Assembly (NCBI GenBank): GCA_027625915.1
Contig: JANTQA010000036.1
Location: forward strand, 12,173,001-12,237,000
DNA from: Anaeramoeba flamelloides
Taxonomy: Eukaryota > Metamonada > Anaeramoebidae
DNA: 64,000 nt
Direction of reading: 5' to 3'
The position numbers were made by a program, and so were the translations under genes. How positions within the stretch are numbered: position 1 is the first letter of the stretch; each line of letters begins with the position of its first letter. This document shows positions 45,779 to 56,379 of this stretch, one piece after another. The notes below the pieces were generated by a model that was given only the letters and a program-made list of their open reading frames with translations, was not told the DNA's origin and ran no database searches.

Positions 45779-46373
45779 ATTGTGGTGCAGTTTTTGTAAA
45801 AGGTAAAAAAAATGAAAAACTTTTAAAAAAATATGATTTTATAGTTCAAAATTTCCAAAAGAATTCTGAAAAAACATCTCAAAAACTTCATTTAAATTGG
45901 TATGTTTCGAATTGATTTTTCAAACAAACTAATAATACAAACTATTTTCAAAAAAGGATGTTTTATTTGTGGTTTTTTAATTTATGTTCTATCTGAAAAC
46001 CTTATTGACCATTCAATAAAAATACACCTAAAAAGATATTTATTCTATTTCATTTTAATTACTGTTTTTTATTTGATATTTTCGTACTCAATACTGAAAA
46101 ATTTTACCCTTAGTCTATACGACTCTTCATTTCTACTTTGTGTGTGCTGATTTTTTTCAGTGGAACAAAAAATAAAAAACCACAAATAAAACATCCTTTT
46201 TCGAAAATAGTTTGTATTATTAGTTTGTTTGAAAAACCAATTCGAAACATACCAATTTAAAGAAGGTTTTGTGATGTTTTTTCAGAATTCTTTTGGAAAT
46301 TTTGAACTATAAAATCATATTTTTTTAAAAGTTTTTCATTTTTTTTTCCTTTTACAAAAACCTCAACACAATT
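45779..46373. mobile_element. Foldback element F3, arms about 200 bp
   Basis: Left arm 45,779-45,980 and right arm 46,178-46,373 are highly similar inverted copies. Examples are CAAACAAACTAATAATACAA and TTGTATTATTAGTTTGTTTG. The outer ends read ATTGTGGTGCAGTTTTTGTA and its near complement. The 200-base loop is non-coding. It lies only 34 bases upstream of the next gene's start codon. High arm identity suggests recent origin or gene-conversion between arms. Confidence 0.75.
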
Positions 46374-46406
46374 TGTAACATTCCCAAATATTTTGCATTG
46401 GTATCA

Positions 46407-46964
46407 ATGATCAAAAACCTTCAGCAATATTTACAAGATAATTACACAGACTTTGTCGATCTAAATTCTATTACAAACCTTTTTACCAAATCCCATAAAA
46501 ACCAAATTTTAGAAGAATACCGACAAGATCTTTCAAGTTATAAGTACCTTTTAAAAAGTAATTTTTTAAAAACCTTCTTTAAGAAACCTTTTTGTATTAT
46601 CACTCTTTTTTTTTTCCTTTTTTTTTTCAAGTCTTCAATATTGCTCTTCGGATCGAGAACAATTACAAAAATATCAATAAAAGAGCCATAAGAAATAAAA
46701 ACTACAAACAGATCTCTCTTTTTATTTCCGATCTACAACAACGACATTCCAATCTCCTTGTAAAACAGAAAATGTTAATTGTCAATAAAAAATTGTTTTT
46801 TTTTTGGTGAAAGACGGAACACAAAAAGAGCTTTTTTTTGTCTACTACAGAAAGATCTGTACAAATCTTTGAAAATATTGGTTTTTACCTTTATTCAAAC
46901 TTACCTAGAAACAACTATAAGAATTTTGTTCTTTTTTTTTGACAGTTTATTTGGTTCACTTTAA
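46407..46964 (+). CDS. Unknown helical protein, three small exons
   Basis: The start is the ATG at 46,407 (MIKNLQQYLQDNYTDFVDLN). Exons: 46,407-46,557 (donor GTAATT, phase 1), 46,632-46,759 (acceptor TTTCAAG, donor GTAAAA, phase 0), and 46,851 onward (acceptor CTACTACAG). The joined frame reads ...SSYKYLLK-IFNIALRIENNYK, then ...RHSNLL-KDLYKSLKILVFTF. It either stops at 46,962-46,964 or leaves exon 3 at 46,953 to join the large exon at 49,522. The content is amphipathic helix throughout, with a hydrophobic stretch near the end of exon 3. I recognise no family; the layout recalls vesicle-tethering or coiled-coil proteins but that is only an impression. Introns are 74 and 91 bases. Confidence 0.55.
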
Positions 46965-47449
46965 TAAATATTAAAAAACCAAATTCATAGAATACTGACA
47001 ATAAAAGTTTGATTTCGATCAAGTGGTTGATCACCAAACTAGTTGTTTCTATGAGCATAACTATTTGAAACCAAAAAGTGAAATACCTTTTTAGATTGTA
47101 GACTTTCAAAGAAATCTAAAAATGAAAAATAATTTCAATGAAAAGAAGAAACAAATTAACTTCATAGAATAGTTCGTCCTTATATTACTGATAAATTTAA
47201 ACCCTTGAAATAAACTTTTTATTCAATTTCCATTTTTATCAACCCAACTTTTCAAACAGTTCTTTAGGCAGAGTATTGAAAAAACAACTAATTTTTAGTT
47301 CAATTTCCCATTATGTAATTTCATCTCTCAACTTTTAAAACAACTCAAGTGAAAGAACCTTTTGAAACACAACCAATTTAACAAAATTACTTAAGATTTA
47401 AAGCAATAAAATACTTTCTTCAAATCTAAAAGAAAAAAATTTGTAAAAT

Positions 47450-48490
47450 GGAAAGCGAAATAAAAATTTTCAGACACCTATTTGAATTCATCAGTATTAC
47501 CAATTGAACCAATAAAAACAATTTAGATCTTTCTTTTATATCGAAACCCAATGTGTGGTTTTTGAGATCTAAAAAATATTTAAACGGTATTTCAATAAAT
47601 ATTTCATCCTTTCATTAACTTAAATTTTTTTTTAGATGAATTATAATCACAATACGATTTTTCAATTCATTTTGGGAATTCTTTCGAATTAAAAAGTAAT
47701 TTGTTAATCAAAAATTTTCCATGAAAAAGTTTTTCCATTCAGAATGAAAAATCAAACCAAGTAAAGAAGAAGTAATTGTATCAAATATTACAGATAAGAT
47801 CAAAGAAATAAAGGATTTTTATTTATTGTTGAGAGAAAAATGTTGGACAGAGAAAAATGGTTGGACAGCATTTTTAATTGGGAACCTTACTGAAAATGAT
47901 TTTTAAATTCGGTCGTTTGTGAAATAACTAAAGAAAATAACAATAATCTACTTTTTAGAATAACAATCAATGTAATTCTACTTTTTCAAAACCTTATCTA
48001 TTATAATCTAAATCAAGTTTAAAAATTACCATTTTCAGAATTAATATTAAACTTTACTAGAACTTGGTTTTTTGTTCAAATAGCTTGATCTACTTTAGTT
48101 GTCAACCATTCAAATGAGTATTCTACACAAACCACAGATTAACGAACTTGTAACACCTTTAAACCTGTATTTATATAAAATTCACCTAGTTATAAATAGG
48201 ATTTGATTTTCAATTTTACTAATGTTCCCAATTAAAAATTGTGTCCAATCATTTTTCTGTGTCCAACATTTTTCTCTCAACAGTTACAATTTTCTTGATC
48301 AAACTTTTCATTTTTTTGATTTTCATTTTTTAGTTGGTATGAAAATATATTGTTACTGGGATATATTAACTATCATCTTTATTAAAATATTAATGTATTT
48401 GATTAAAGTAATCATTTGAATGATTAGGTTTCACATAAACTGTGGTACTCAAAATTTGTAAAATGCACTTATCCCCTTAATTTGGTACTT
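47450..48490 (+). repeat. Dispersed repeat R, copy C (interrupted)
   Basis: Same-strand relative of copy A at 24.3-25.0 kb. The left part is about 47,450-47,826 and the right part about 48,283-48,490, both matching consecutive segments of copies A and B. The intervening 456 bases are the inverted-repeat element described separately. Confidence 0.65.
47827..48282. mobile_element. 456-bp element with 59-bp terminal inverted repeats
   Basis: Left end 47,827-47,885 and right end 48,224-48,282 are inverted copies with few mismatches. They start TGTTGAGAGAAAAATGTTGG and end AATTTTTAATTGGGAAC-like. A motif TTGGACA occurs twice in each end. No open frame. Inserted into repeat R copy C; copy A at about 24,770 shows the uninterrupted sequence. 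Confidence 0.75.
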
Positions 48491-49382
48491 TGTATTAATA
48501 ATTGAAACAAAAATACAAAATAAATCACTATATACTGTTTTTTTTTTAATTTACTAACCATTAAAATAAAAAAAAACTAAGTTTTATTAAAGTTATTTAT
48601 TTTAATTTGTAACACAGATTTAATTTGAAAGGAAAATTAAATTTTAGTAACAGAGTATATCAAATATTAGGTTTTTTCTCTCGATATATATATATATATA
48701 TATATATCACAGGTATGATGTTTTTATTTGATTTTATTAAACATGTTTGCGCACGCGTGAGCGACACGTAAAGTTCGTTTATCTGAAATATATGTAATCA
48801 AAACACAAAAAAATTAGGTAAGCTGATCTAATTTGGAATTGGTAAAAAAGTCAAATTTTGGCCATTTTTCTTCCCCAACTAGTAATTTTTTTAAAAAAAT
48901 AATTATTTTTCCCAGTGTTTAAAGAGTTTATAATTCTCAAGAGTTTTAAACCGAACCCCTACTTTGTATTGTTTTGGTTTTTTTCTTTGATTACTCCTTT
49001 CTCACAATAAATAAACTGTTTTGGTGTTTTCAAAATATAAACTCAAGTATTTCCATGGTTTAAAATACAAACTCTCTCAGTTAAATGAGAAATTACTAAT
49101 ACCCATTGTTTTTCAATTCTTTTTAGGCAATTGCGTCCTATCTGTATATAATTGTTTTTGTTTTTTTTTCGTTGTTTTTAAGTTTTTTCGTTTGCATTTT
49201 TTCACATCTCAGAAACGAAAAGTATGATTTCAAAAGAATTTGAGGACTTTTACAAAAAAAAAAAAAACTAAAACAACGAATGAAATGAAAAAAACATTGA
49301 ACAAAAAACTCGATTTTATAAGTCTTTCGTGATTTTAAAACGAAAAAATGTAATGCATATGATATATCTATCTATCTATCTA

Positions 49383-49419
<37 letters not shown>

Positions 49420-49521
49420 TCTGAATATCAAATAAATATATAAAGAAATAATAATAATAACCCTTTATAATTTTCTCCATCTAATTCTCGGTCCATTCCA
49501 CTTCTTTCCTTTTAATTATAG
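48491..49521. other. Probable intron or spacer with microsatellites
   Basis: Contains a TA run at about 48,684-48,708 and a TATC run passing into a TA run at about 49,361-49,417. A GC-blip sits at 48,748-48,770 (GTTTGCGCACGCGTGAGCGA). An open stretch at 49,126-49,240 encodes a membrane-like segment (AIASYLYIIVFVFFSLFL) but has no supportable start. Confidence 0.4.
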
Positions 49522-50687
49522 AATATGTTGATACTAAAACCCTTGATGAAAAAATGAAAGAAATATATAACAGTATTCTTTGCCAAATAAAGATTTCAAA
49601 AATCAAAACAAATATAAAAGATATTAAGGTTGATTGTAGAAATATTTCAAATTTAGTCAGTATTTTTCTTTTTAATAATAGAAACCAAATATTTCAGACT
49701 GAAGATAAATATGAGCTATTGCATCAATGTTACAATATAAGTTATTATAAATATATAACTTTGGATTCTTTAAAAATAATTTTTGAAGGTGTATTATCAA
49801 GAGAAAATGAAAAAAACACATCTTTATTTTCACAAATTCCAAATATATTAAAAAAAAAATTCACAAAATATGACCAAGACTTTTTATTAATTTTTCAATA
49901 CTGCTACACTTTTCAAGATAAATTCCAAAATCAACAATTTGTAAAACTAACATCCATACAACAAGAAATTATTCAAAATTCATTAAAATACATTTTGGAA
50001 CTCTGCGATACACTCTGGAAGAAAAAATATTTTGAATTCTTGGAAAAACCAAATCTATTTCAAGGGATTGAACTTGAAAATATTCTTCATTTTTATAATA
50101 TTCTTCAAAAAAAGAATGAAGATTGTATAGAATTATGGTATCAACAGATTATTGATTGGGTTTTTTATACATCAAAAAAAAACGTTTTAAATCTATACCA
50201 AAACGGTAATTTAGCAAAGGAAAATATAAAAAATAAACAAACAGAGGAGATTGAAACACTTTTAGCGAAATTTCAAGAAATTTTAAAAGCATATTATTTT
50301 TCAATTGAAAAACAATCATCTGAACAATCACTTGTTTCTCCAACCAAATCAAATAATCAAAAAATAAAATTAAAAAAATCTACAAGTATTTCCATTAAAG
50401 AATCAATATCGGATAGTATCAATGAAATTACAAGACTGAAAAACAAAAAACAACAATTTGATACATTGCTAGTTGAAAAAGTTGAAAAATATTTAAATGA
50501 TCCAAAAAAAGCCATTAAAAAAATTAACTTAAAAATAAAAAATTTGGAAAAAATAAAAATTGTGAGGTCAGATATCGATAAAGAAGATAATGATTTCTTA
50601 AACAATGAATTACATGAAATTAACACTAAAAAAATTAAAAAATTAACTGCTATTAAGACAGAATTAGAAAGAAATTTAAAGTATTGA
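49522..50687 (+). CDS. Large exon of an unknown helical/coiled-coil protein
   Basis: The exon begins after acceptor AATTATAG in phase 1 (YVDTKTLDEKMKEIYNSI) and runs to TGA at 50,685-50,687, 388 residues. An internal Met at 49,554 would be an alternative start, but the ten in-frame codons above it and the good acceptor favour an upstream exon. Residues are mostly helix-forming with regular hydrophobics (KYDQDFLLIFQYCYTFQDKF; IELENILHFYNILQKKNEDC). A Ser-rich low-complexity linker follows (SSEQSLVSPTKSNN), then a Lys-rich coiled coil to the end. No family recognised. Joining to exon 3 of the gene at 46,407 (donor GTTCAC at 46,954) gives the in-frame junction FFFFDSLF-EYVDTKTLDE and a protein of about 505 residues, with the repeat-R cluster inside the intron. 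Confidence 0.65.
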
Positions 50688-51520
50688 TTAATAAACTTAA
50701 ACTTGAAATAAAAAAAAAATTACGATCAAAAATAATCAAATTTAATTAGATTTATAAGTGATAGAAATCAAAAAAAAAAAAAGAAAAAATAATTAAAGGT
50801 ATATCAATTTAATAACTTTCAAATAATTTTAATTGATAACTTAACCTAACTAATAAAACTTTGATTTATTATTATCTAATAAAAATTTTAGGATTTTTAT
50901 TCATTTTTTTTTTTTTTATTATTAAATTTTCGTTATTTTTTTAAACTTTCTTGAGAATTGAAAAAAATTTAGTATGATTTATTCAAATAATATTTTTTTT
51001 AAAAAAAATTTCATCTAAATTGGATAAGATATACCCAAATCTTCTATTTATTATAAAAATTTCAATGAATTTGAGTACAGAAAAAAAAAAAATTTAAAAA
51101 TATTGATTGTGAAGAAATTATAATTTAAAACCAGACCTATTTTATTTTATTACTTATTTAATTTTCAAGAAAATTTGTTACAGTTGTTATTGGATTTTAA
51201 AAAAATTCAAGTTTGTAGTATTTAATTAGTACAGACAAAACAATCTATCAAAAAAAAATTGACTTTATTTAACTAATTACAATTCAGAAAATATTTAATA
51301 ATTAGTTAATTAACATTAATCATTAAAATATTATTGAATATATTAAAAAATTATCAGCAGTTATTTGGTTTTTTGGGATCAAAATATTTGTAATATTTTT
51401 TTTTGAATATGATTTTAATCACATGAAGAAAATATATTGAAGATATTTTGATCCAAACAAAAAACCAAATGGCTATTTTTATTATTTGAAAATTTAAAAA
51501 AAACAAAATAAAAAAAAATA
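50688..51520. other. AT-rich spacer, nothing recognised
   Basis: No gene or structured repeat seen downstream of the helical-protein gene. Confidence 0.4.
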
Positions 51521-51522
51521 AA

Positions 51523-51776
51523 ATGTTCTCTTTGAGATTTCTTTTTGTTTCCCTTTCAATCCCTTTTCTTTTTATTTTTTCTTCCTTTATCTTTTTCTTT
51601 TTTTTTGTTTACTTTCTTTTTTCTCTTCTTTCTGTTCTTTCTTTTTGTTTGCTTTCTTTTTCTTTTCTTTCTGTTCTTTCTTTTTCTTCTTTTCTTTCTT
51701 TTTATTACTATTTCTTTTCTTTCTTTTATTACATTTTCTTTTTTTCTTTCTTTTTCTTTTTCTGTTTTTTTTGAAT
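51523..51776 (+). repeat. 250-base polypyrimidine tract
   Basis: The plus strand is almost uninterrupted C/T (TTTCTTTTTCTTTTCTTTC-like), the minus strand purine. The frames through it translate to Phe/Leu/Ser runs or Lys/Arg/Glu runs and are not evidence of a gene. Such tracts with mirror symmetry can form triplex DNA. A short open segment on the minus strand just beyond (about 51,850-51,800, LDEEVVSDETLVQYFDPQEK) might be an exon end. Confidence 0.6.
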
Positions 51777-52599
51777 TTTTGTTAAATTTTTATTTTTCTT
51801 GTGGATCAAAATATTGTACCAGTGTTTCGTCTGAGACTACTTCTTCATCTAGTCTTCATTTCCTTCCTTAAAATGATCAAATTCATAGAAGGTCTTTTCG
51901 TTCCATTTGTACCATTCAAAAAAAATGGAAAATGAAGAAAATTGATATTTTTATTAAAAAAAAAACTCGACAGAAAAATTCGAAGATATTTTCGAAAAGT
52001 GGTAAATAGAATTATTTACTATGTTTCTATTTACACTCTAAACAAACAAAAAAAATAAAAATTTGATAAAATGTCTCTAATTTAAAACTTCAAAAAAACT
52101 CTATTTCAAATAACTCATACTATCCACCGAACTCTATTTGAAAGGTTATTTTAAAAAAATTTTTAAGTAAAAAAAATAACTTTATATTTTCAACTTACAA
52201 GAAATTCCAAATCTTGTATTTCAAGTTTTGTCACTCTAAAGTCTTTGAATTATTGAAAATTTATAGAAAATTCAAAGATCTAAATGAAAAAAATAAAATT
52301 AATGATAAATTTTCACTCAGCAATTAAATGTTCAAAATGGCTAGTACTAACCATAACAAACAATCTTTCAAAAAGTTATCCTTAATATCCCGTAATGCTG
52401 ATCCAAAAAATATTGCAACATTTTATTCATTTTTTCACATTTTTTTAAACGAAGATAATAACAAAATTATTCATTTAAAACTCAAAAATATTTAATTTAT
52501 CCATCAAGCTTAACAATTCTAAAATTTAGAACATTTACTAATTGCCTAAATAGATATTACTATGTAATCAATAAAAACGCAAATAAATTTTGTCTTTTA

Positions 52600-53190
52600 T
52601 GTTTTAAAATAAGAAGTAAATGGTGATGATAGAAAGTATTTGTTATTAGATATGGATATATAAACCCCAATTCAAAATTTTTAACACACCAAAATTAAAT
52701 TTGTTAAAAAAAAAAACTTATTTAATCAATTAAAGAAGATTTGCCAAATCAGGACCATTCACTAATTTAAATGTTAACACATTATTTAAAAATTAAAATA
52801 CTCACAAAACAATAAATAAATAATTATCAATACAAATAAATCAAGGGTGTGTTAAAAATTTTGGAGAGAGCAAAACAAAAAAATACATTGGTAAATTTGT
52901 TTAAATTCTATTAGGAATATTGATCGATCAAATGGTTATATACTACCAACAAATTTTATTTGAGTTCTTCTATTTGGAACAACTCAACTTTAACCTAAAA
53001 TCAATGGTTAAAAAAAATTGATCAAACTAAACATATTACGTAACTGGAAAAAAGGGAAAGTTAACAAAACAAAAAAAGACAAAAAATGACCATCATATTT
53101 TATAAAAATCAAAATTATTTCCAAATTGAATATAATTGTTGTATCATTATTCTTTCAACTGTTTAAACTGTGTCGGAATTTTTCGAAAGG
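52600..53190 (-). repeat. Dispersed repeat D, copy 2
   Basis: Reverse-complement relative of 9,590-10,260, with the same order of matching blocks (GATCAATATTCCTAATAGAA, TTGATAATTATTTATT, GGAAATAATTTTGATTTT). It borders the MITE at 53,197. Confidence 0.55.
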
Positions 53191-53196
53191 AATTTA

Positions 53197-53671
53197 CAGT
53201 GGTGTAAATAACCCATGTTTTTTATTTTAACCCATTAGTAAAATTTAATTCATGCAAAAAATATTAGCTGACTTTAGAAATAAAAGAAAGAAATCAATGA
53301 GATGACAACAGTTTATAAATAAGAAATTGGGTTCTTTAAATAAATTTTAAAAAAGAATTATGAAGATATGGAAAGATTAAAAAGCAATTTTTTGACAAAA
53401 AAATGAGCAAAATTTCATTTTTTGAATTTTTATAAAAAAATCATTTAATCTCACAAATTTTGTAAATATGATGAATTTTTTGAAACAAAAGTTTTTAATA
53501 TAATTGAGCTATTTTGATTAATCAAAGATCTAACATCTAAAGTCAATTTGAATCTATACCTAGAATATATAAGTGTCTTCTGGTCTTCCAATACCCAAGT
53601 CTGAAAAAAAAACACGAGTTAAACTTTAGTAATGGGTTAAAGGTTGTCTGAACGAGTTATTTACACCACTG
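53197..53671. mobile_element. Tc1/mariner-type MITE, 475 bp
   Basis: Perfect 16-base ends CAGTGGTGTAAATAAC (53,197-53,212) and complement (53,656-53,671), flanked by TA on both sides. A second inverted pair lies just inside (AACCCATTAGTAAAATTTAA and its near complement). No transposase frame. CAGTGGTG-type ends with TA target are typical of mariner derivatives. Confidence 0.8.
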
Positions 53672-54084
53672 TAGTTTTGATTAAAATGCTTATTATTTTA
53701 TTTTATCATTAATACAGAAAGGTTTTTTTAGAATTGAGGTGACAATTCAAATCTTGGGAACAAAGAAAAGTAAATTGAAGAAAATCAATTGTTTCGCAAT
53801 ATCACCTTAAAAAATAACTTTCAAAATTCTCTTTACAAATTGGGAATATTTTTCAAAGAGAAAGCTGGGATTGGAACCAAAAATAAAAATAACTCGAGTC
53901 TTTTGAATATCTAACGAAACTCTCCCAAAAGCCAAGACAAAAATGAAACAAATTCTCAAAATCAGAAATCATTAACATTTTTCTCAACTTGTTCTTTGAT
54001 CCAAATTTCTTTTGATAATCTCTCCAAACAAAATTCTCCAAAAATTTTGTTTTGTAAGTTTTCCTTTTCAAAACTTACAAACGA

Positions 54085-54888
54085 ATGTTGTATTTTTTTG
54101 TTGATTTTCTTTTAAGCCTGGTGCTCTTTGTTTTGTGTTTTTTAGCGTTCTCATTTATAACCCTAAGACTGCTGCTCTGGGGCGGGCATACAAAAAGGGA
54201 GCTGGTGACTGTCTCTGATCAGCCTATTCAAATGGATCCCGTAATTGCTGTGTTAATTATCACACACCCCGACGAAGAGTGCATGTTTTTTACTCCGACA
54301 ATCACGTCCTTTTTGTCCTGCGGGATCAAGGTGTATGTCGTTTGCCTAAGCACTGGCAATGCTTATGGGCAAGGAGAAACAAGGAAAAGGGAATTGATAC
54401 TGAGCTGCAACTCCCTCGGTGTCCCCGCTTCAAGAGTCTACATAGAGGACTCGCCAAAGCTACAAGACGGTGCAGAATGGATCCCCTCTGATTGTGTAAT
54501 TGCGATCAGAAAGGCATTCAGAGCCTTTGGCGCCATACCAGATTTCCTTCTAACACTCGACGGCGTTGGTGTCTCGGGCAACATGAACCACAAGTCGACC
54601 TATCTAGCAGTGCAACAATTGATTTCCCAGCAAAAGGAAAGGACAGAAAAATTCATTAGGGGCTTTAAGCTCTGCACCGTGGGGGCCATTCGCAAGCACA
54701 TCACAATCGTGGATCTGTGGTTTGCCTTGATTGAGCGCCTATTTGACCATGTTGATCTTTTGATTGTTGGTAAATGGGAAAACTCTTGGACGGCATTGAG
54801 ACAACACAAATCACAACTCGTTTGGTTTAGGTGGATATATATTTTTGTTTCAAGATACGCAATGGTTAACACACTGAAGGAACTGTAA
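54085..54888 (+). CDS. PIGL: PIG-L, N-acetylglucosaminyl-phosphatidylinositol de-N-acetylase
   Basis: Second enzyme of GPI-anchor synthesis, which removes the acetyl group from GlcNAc-PI on the cytosolic side of the ER. The 267-residue length fits the family (about 250). A hydrophobic anchor spans about residues 4-32. The metal-binding motif is THPDEECMFF (H61, D63, E64), where most homologues have AHPDDE. It is followed by STGNAYGQGETRKREL (about 89-104) and the LDGVGVSGNMNH motif ending in His169, equivalent to FDxxGVSGHxNH. The C-terminal HKSQLVWFRWIYIFVSRYAM is the conserved tail. The start ATG at 54,085 places the anchor at the very N-terminus. No introns, and codons are clearly richer in G and C than in the G-alpha or Lys/Glu-rich genes. 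Confidence 0.95.
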   Translation: MLYFFVDFLLSLVLFVLCFLAFSFITLRLLLWGGHTKRELVTVSDQPIQMDPVIAVLIITHPDEECMFFTPTITSFLSCGIKVYVVCLSTGNAYGQGETRKRELILSCNSLGVPASRVYIEDSPKLQDGAEWIPSDCVIAIRKAFRAFGAIPDFLLTLDGVGVSGNMNHKSTYLAVQQLISQQKERTEKFIRGFKLCTVGAIRKHITIVDLWFALIERLFDHVDLLIVGKWENSWTALRQHKSQLVWFRWIYIFVSRYAMVNTLKEL

Positions 54889-56030
54889 AGATTTTTTAGA
54901 ATAGTTTTTTTTTTTTTTCCTTTCTTCCATTCTTGATTTTGAATTATTAATCGAGTTTTTGCTTTATTTTTTATTTAACTTGTCAATAAAAATTGTTTTT
55001 AAACACTGATTTGTTTTTGTTGTATACACTAGAAATTTAAATTGCAAATTTATTTCCAATTGGCCAAAAGATGAATTTTTTTTATTTTTCTCGTTTTCTA
55101 ATTTTGAGGATTTGTTGAATAATCAAAAAGTCTTCAGAAAATTTGAACAAAACAAACAAAAATGTACTGAAAAAAGTTTATAATCCTAAAGGGCCTCTGT
55201 TTTCTGAGAAACTTTTTGAGACTTTATCAAATATAGAGATACTTTTTTTTTCTTGATTTTATATTTTTTGACTTTTGCCTTTTTTTTCGTTTTTATTATC
55301 CAATTTATAACAAATCATTTCAATGGTTGGCACTAAATTGAATTTAGAATTGCCGTGAAACAGATCAACCGATTTAAAAAAAAAGATAAATAATTTACAG
55401 TAGTCCAAAATACGAGTGGACAGAGAATAGAACCTGTAGGCCAAATTAAACTCTTACTTACTTTTTTCTGATTGTACTTTTACATCTCCTAATTCAATAT
55501 TCAATTACATACCAAAGACCAAATCTATTTTAAAGGTCAAGACATTGAGGTTTTGGTGAAAAAAGTGGCTTAAAATTCTTACAAAGGAGAATGAAGAGTA
55601 AATTACACTCTAAACTCCTCTTTTACTGAAATAACCTTTCAGAAATTTAAGAATAAAATCATTGATTTAAAGCTTTTTCATCAAAGAAAATAATCAGAAA
55701 AGATCAAAGTTTAAAATTCATTCAATGCGATGTATTTCTTTTAATTTGTATTGAAATATTGGTTGATAATTTTGGTATGTTTTTGGTTGCAAATCCCATA
55801 TTTTTGAAAACAAAAAGATTTTTTCTCAAAATTATTAATTGCAGCTCTGATCTTAATCCAAATCTTGTGAAATGGGTCTTTTACTTTTAAAATGTGTTTC
55901 TTTTTTATCACTGCTGTTCCTATGTAAAATATCGAAGAATTTAGATGAAAGAATTAAGATAGATAAACAAAAATAATAAACAATAAAAGAAAAATATCAA
56001 ATATATTATTTAAAACAAAGAGTACATTAT
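54889..56030. other. Intergenic spacer, nothing recognised
   Basis: AT-rich sequence between PIG-L and the LINE fragments. No gene seen. Confidence 0.4.
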
Positions 56031-56034
56031 TTAT

Positions 56035-56370
56035 CATATCATTGGTTAATGATAAGGATCGTTATGATTCTTTATTGGAATTTCTAAACAAAAAATTAGA
56101 AATTAGGGAAGTTCGGTAGAGTTACTTAGAGTACCTATATTTTCTTGAGGTTTTCTGTTTTATTTCCAAAATTAAAAAAAAGCGAACCGCAGTTTTATAG
56201 AATTTAAAAGAATAAAGAAAACTCAAAGATTTAACTCAATTCTTTTAAATTTTGGAAAATCTATGGATTTTCGTTAGGTTTTTTTGAGTTTTCTATTTTA
56301 TTATGAAGTGTTCTAGGTTTTTTTGGAGGTTTCTGTATTTATTTTGAAAATAAATAGAACTTCCACAATT
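56035..56370 (+). repeat. LINE 3' fragment, plus orientation
   Basis: GGTTAATGATAAGGATCGTT, then TTTATTGGAATTTCTAAAC and TTAGGGAAGTTCGGTAGAG, then hairpin arms. This is the same order as the complement of 59,560-59,730, so it is a LINE tail reading plus. It meets the next fragment tail to tail. Confidence 0.65.
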
Positions 56371-56379
56371 CATTCAAAA

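Noticed and set aside
45902-46150. Open frame in the loop of foldback F3
   Set aside because: No start context, AT-driven composition, and it crosses from arm into loop.
51545-51871. Plus-strand Phe/Leu-rich open frame
   Set aside because: Direct consequence of the polypyrimidine tract.
53853-54071. Minus-strand open frame just upstream of PIG-L
   Set aside because: The apparent start is a TTG, there is no domain, and the region is more likely the PIG-L promoter and 5' UTR.
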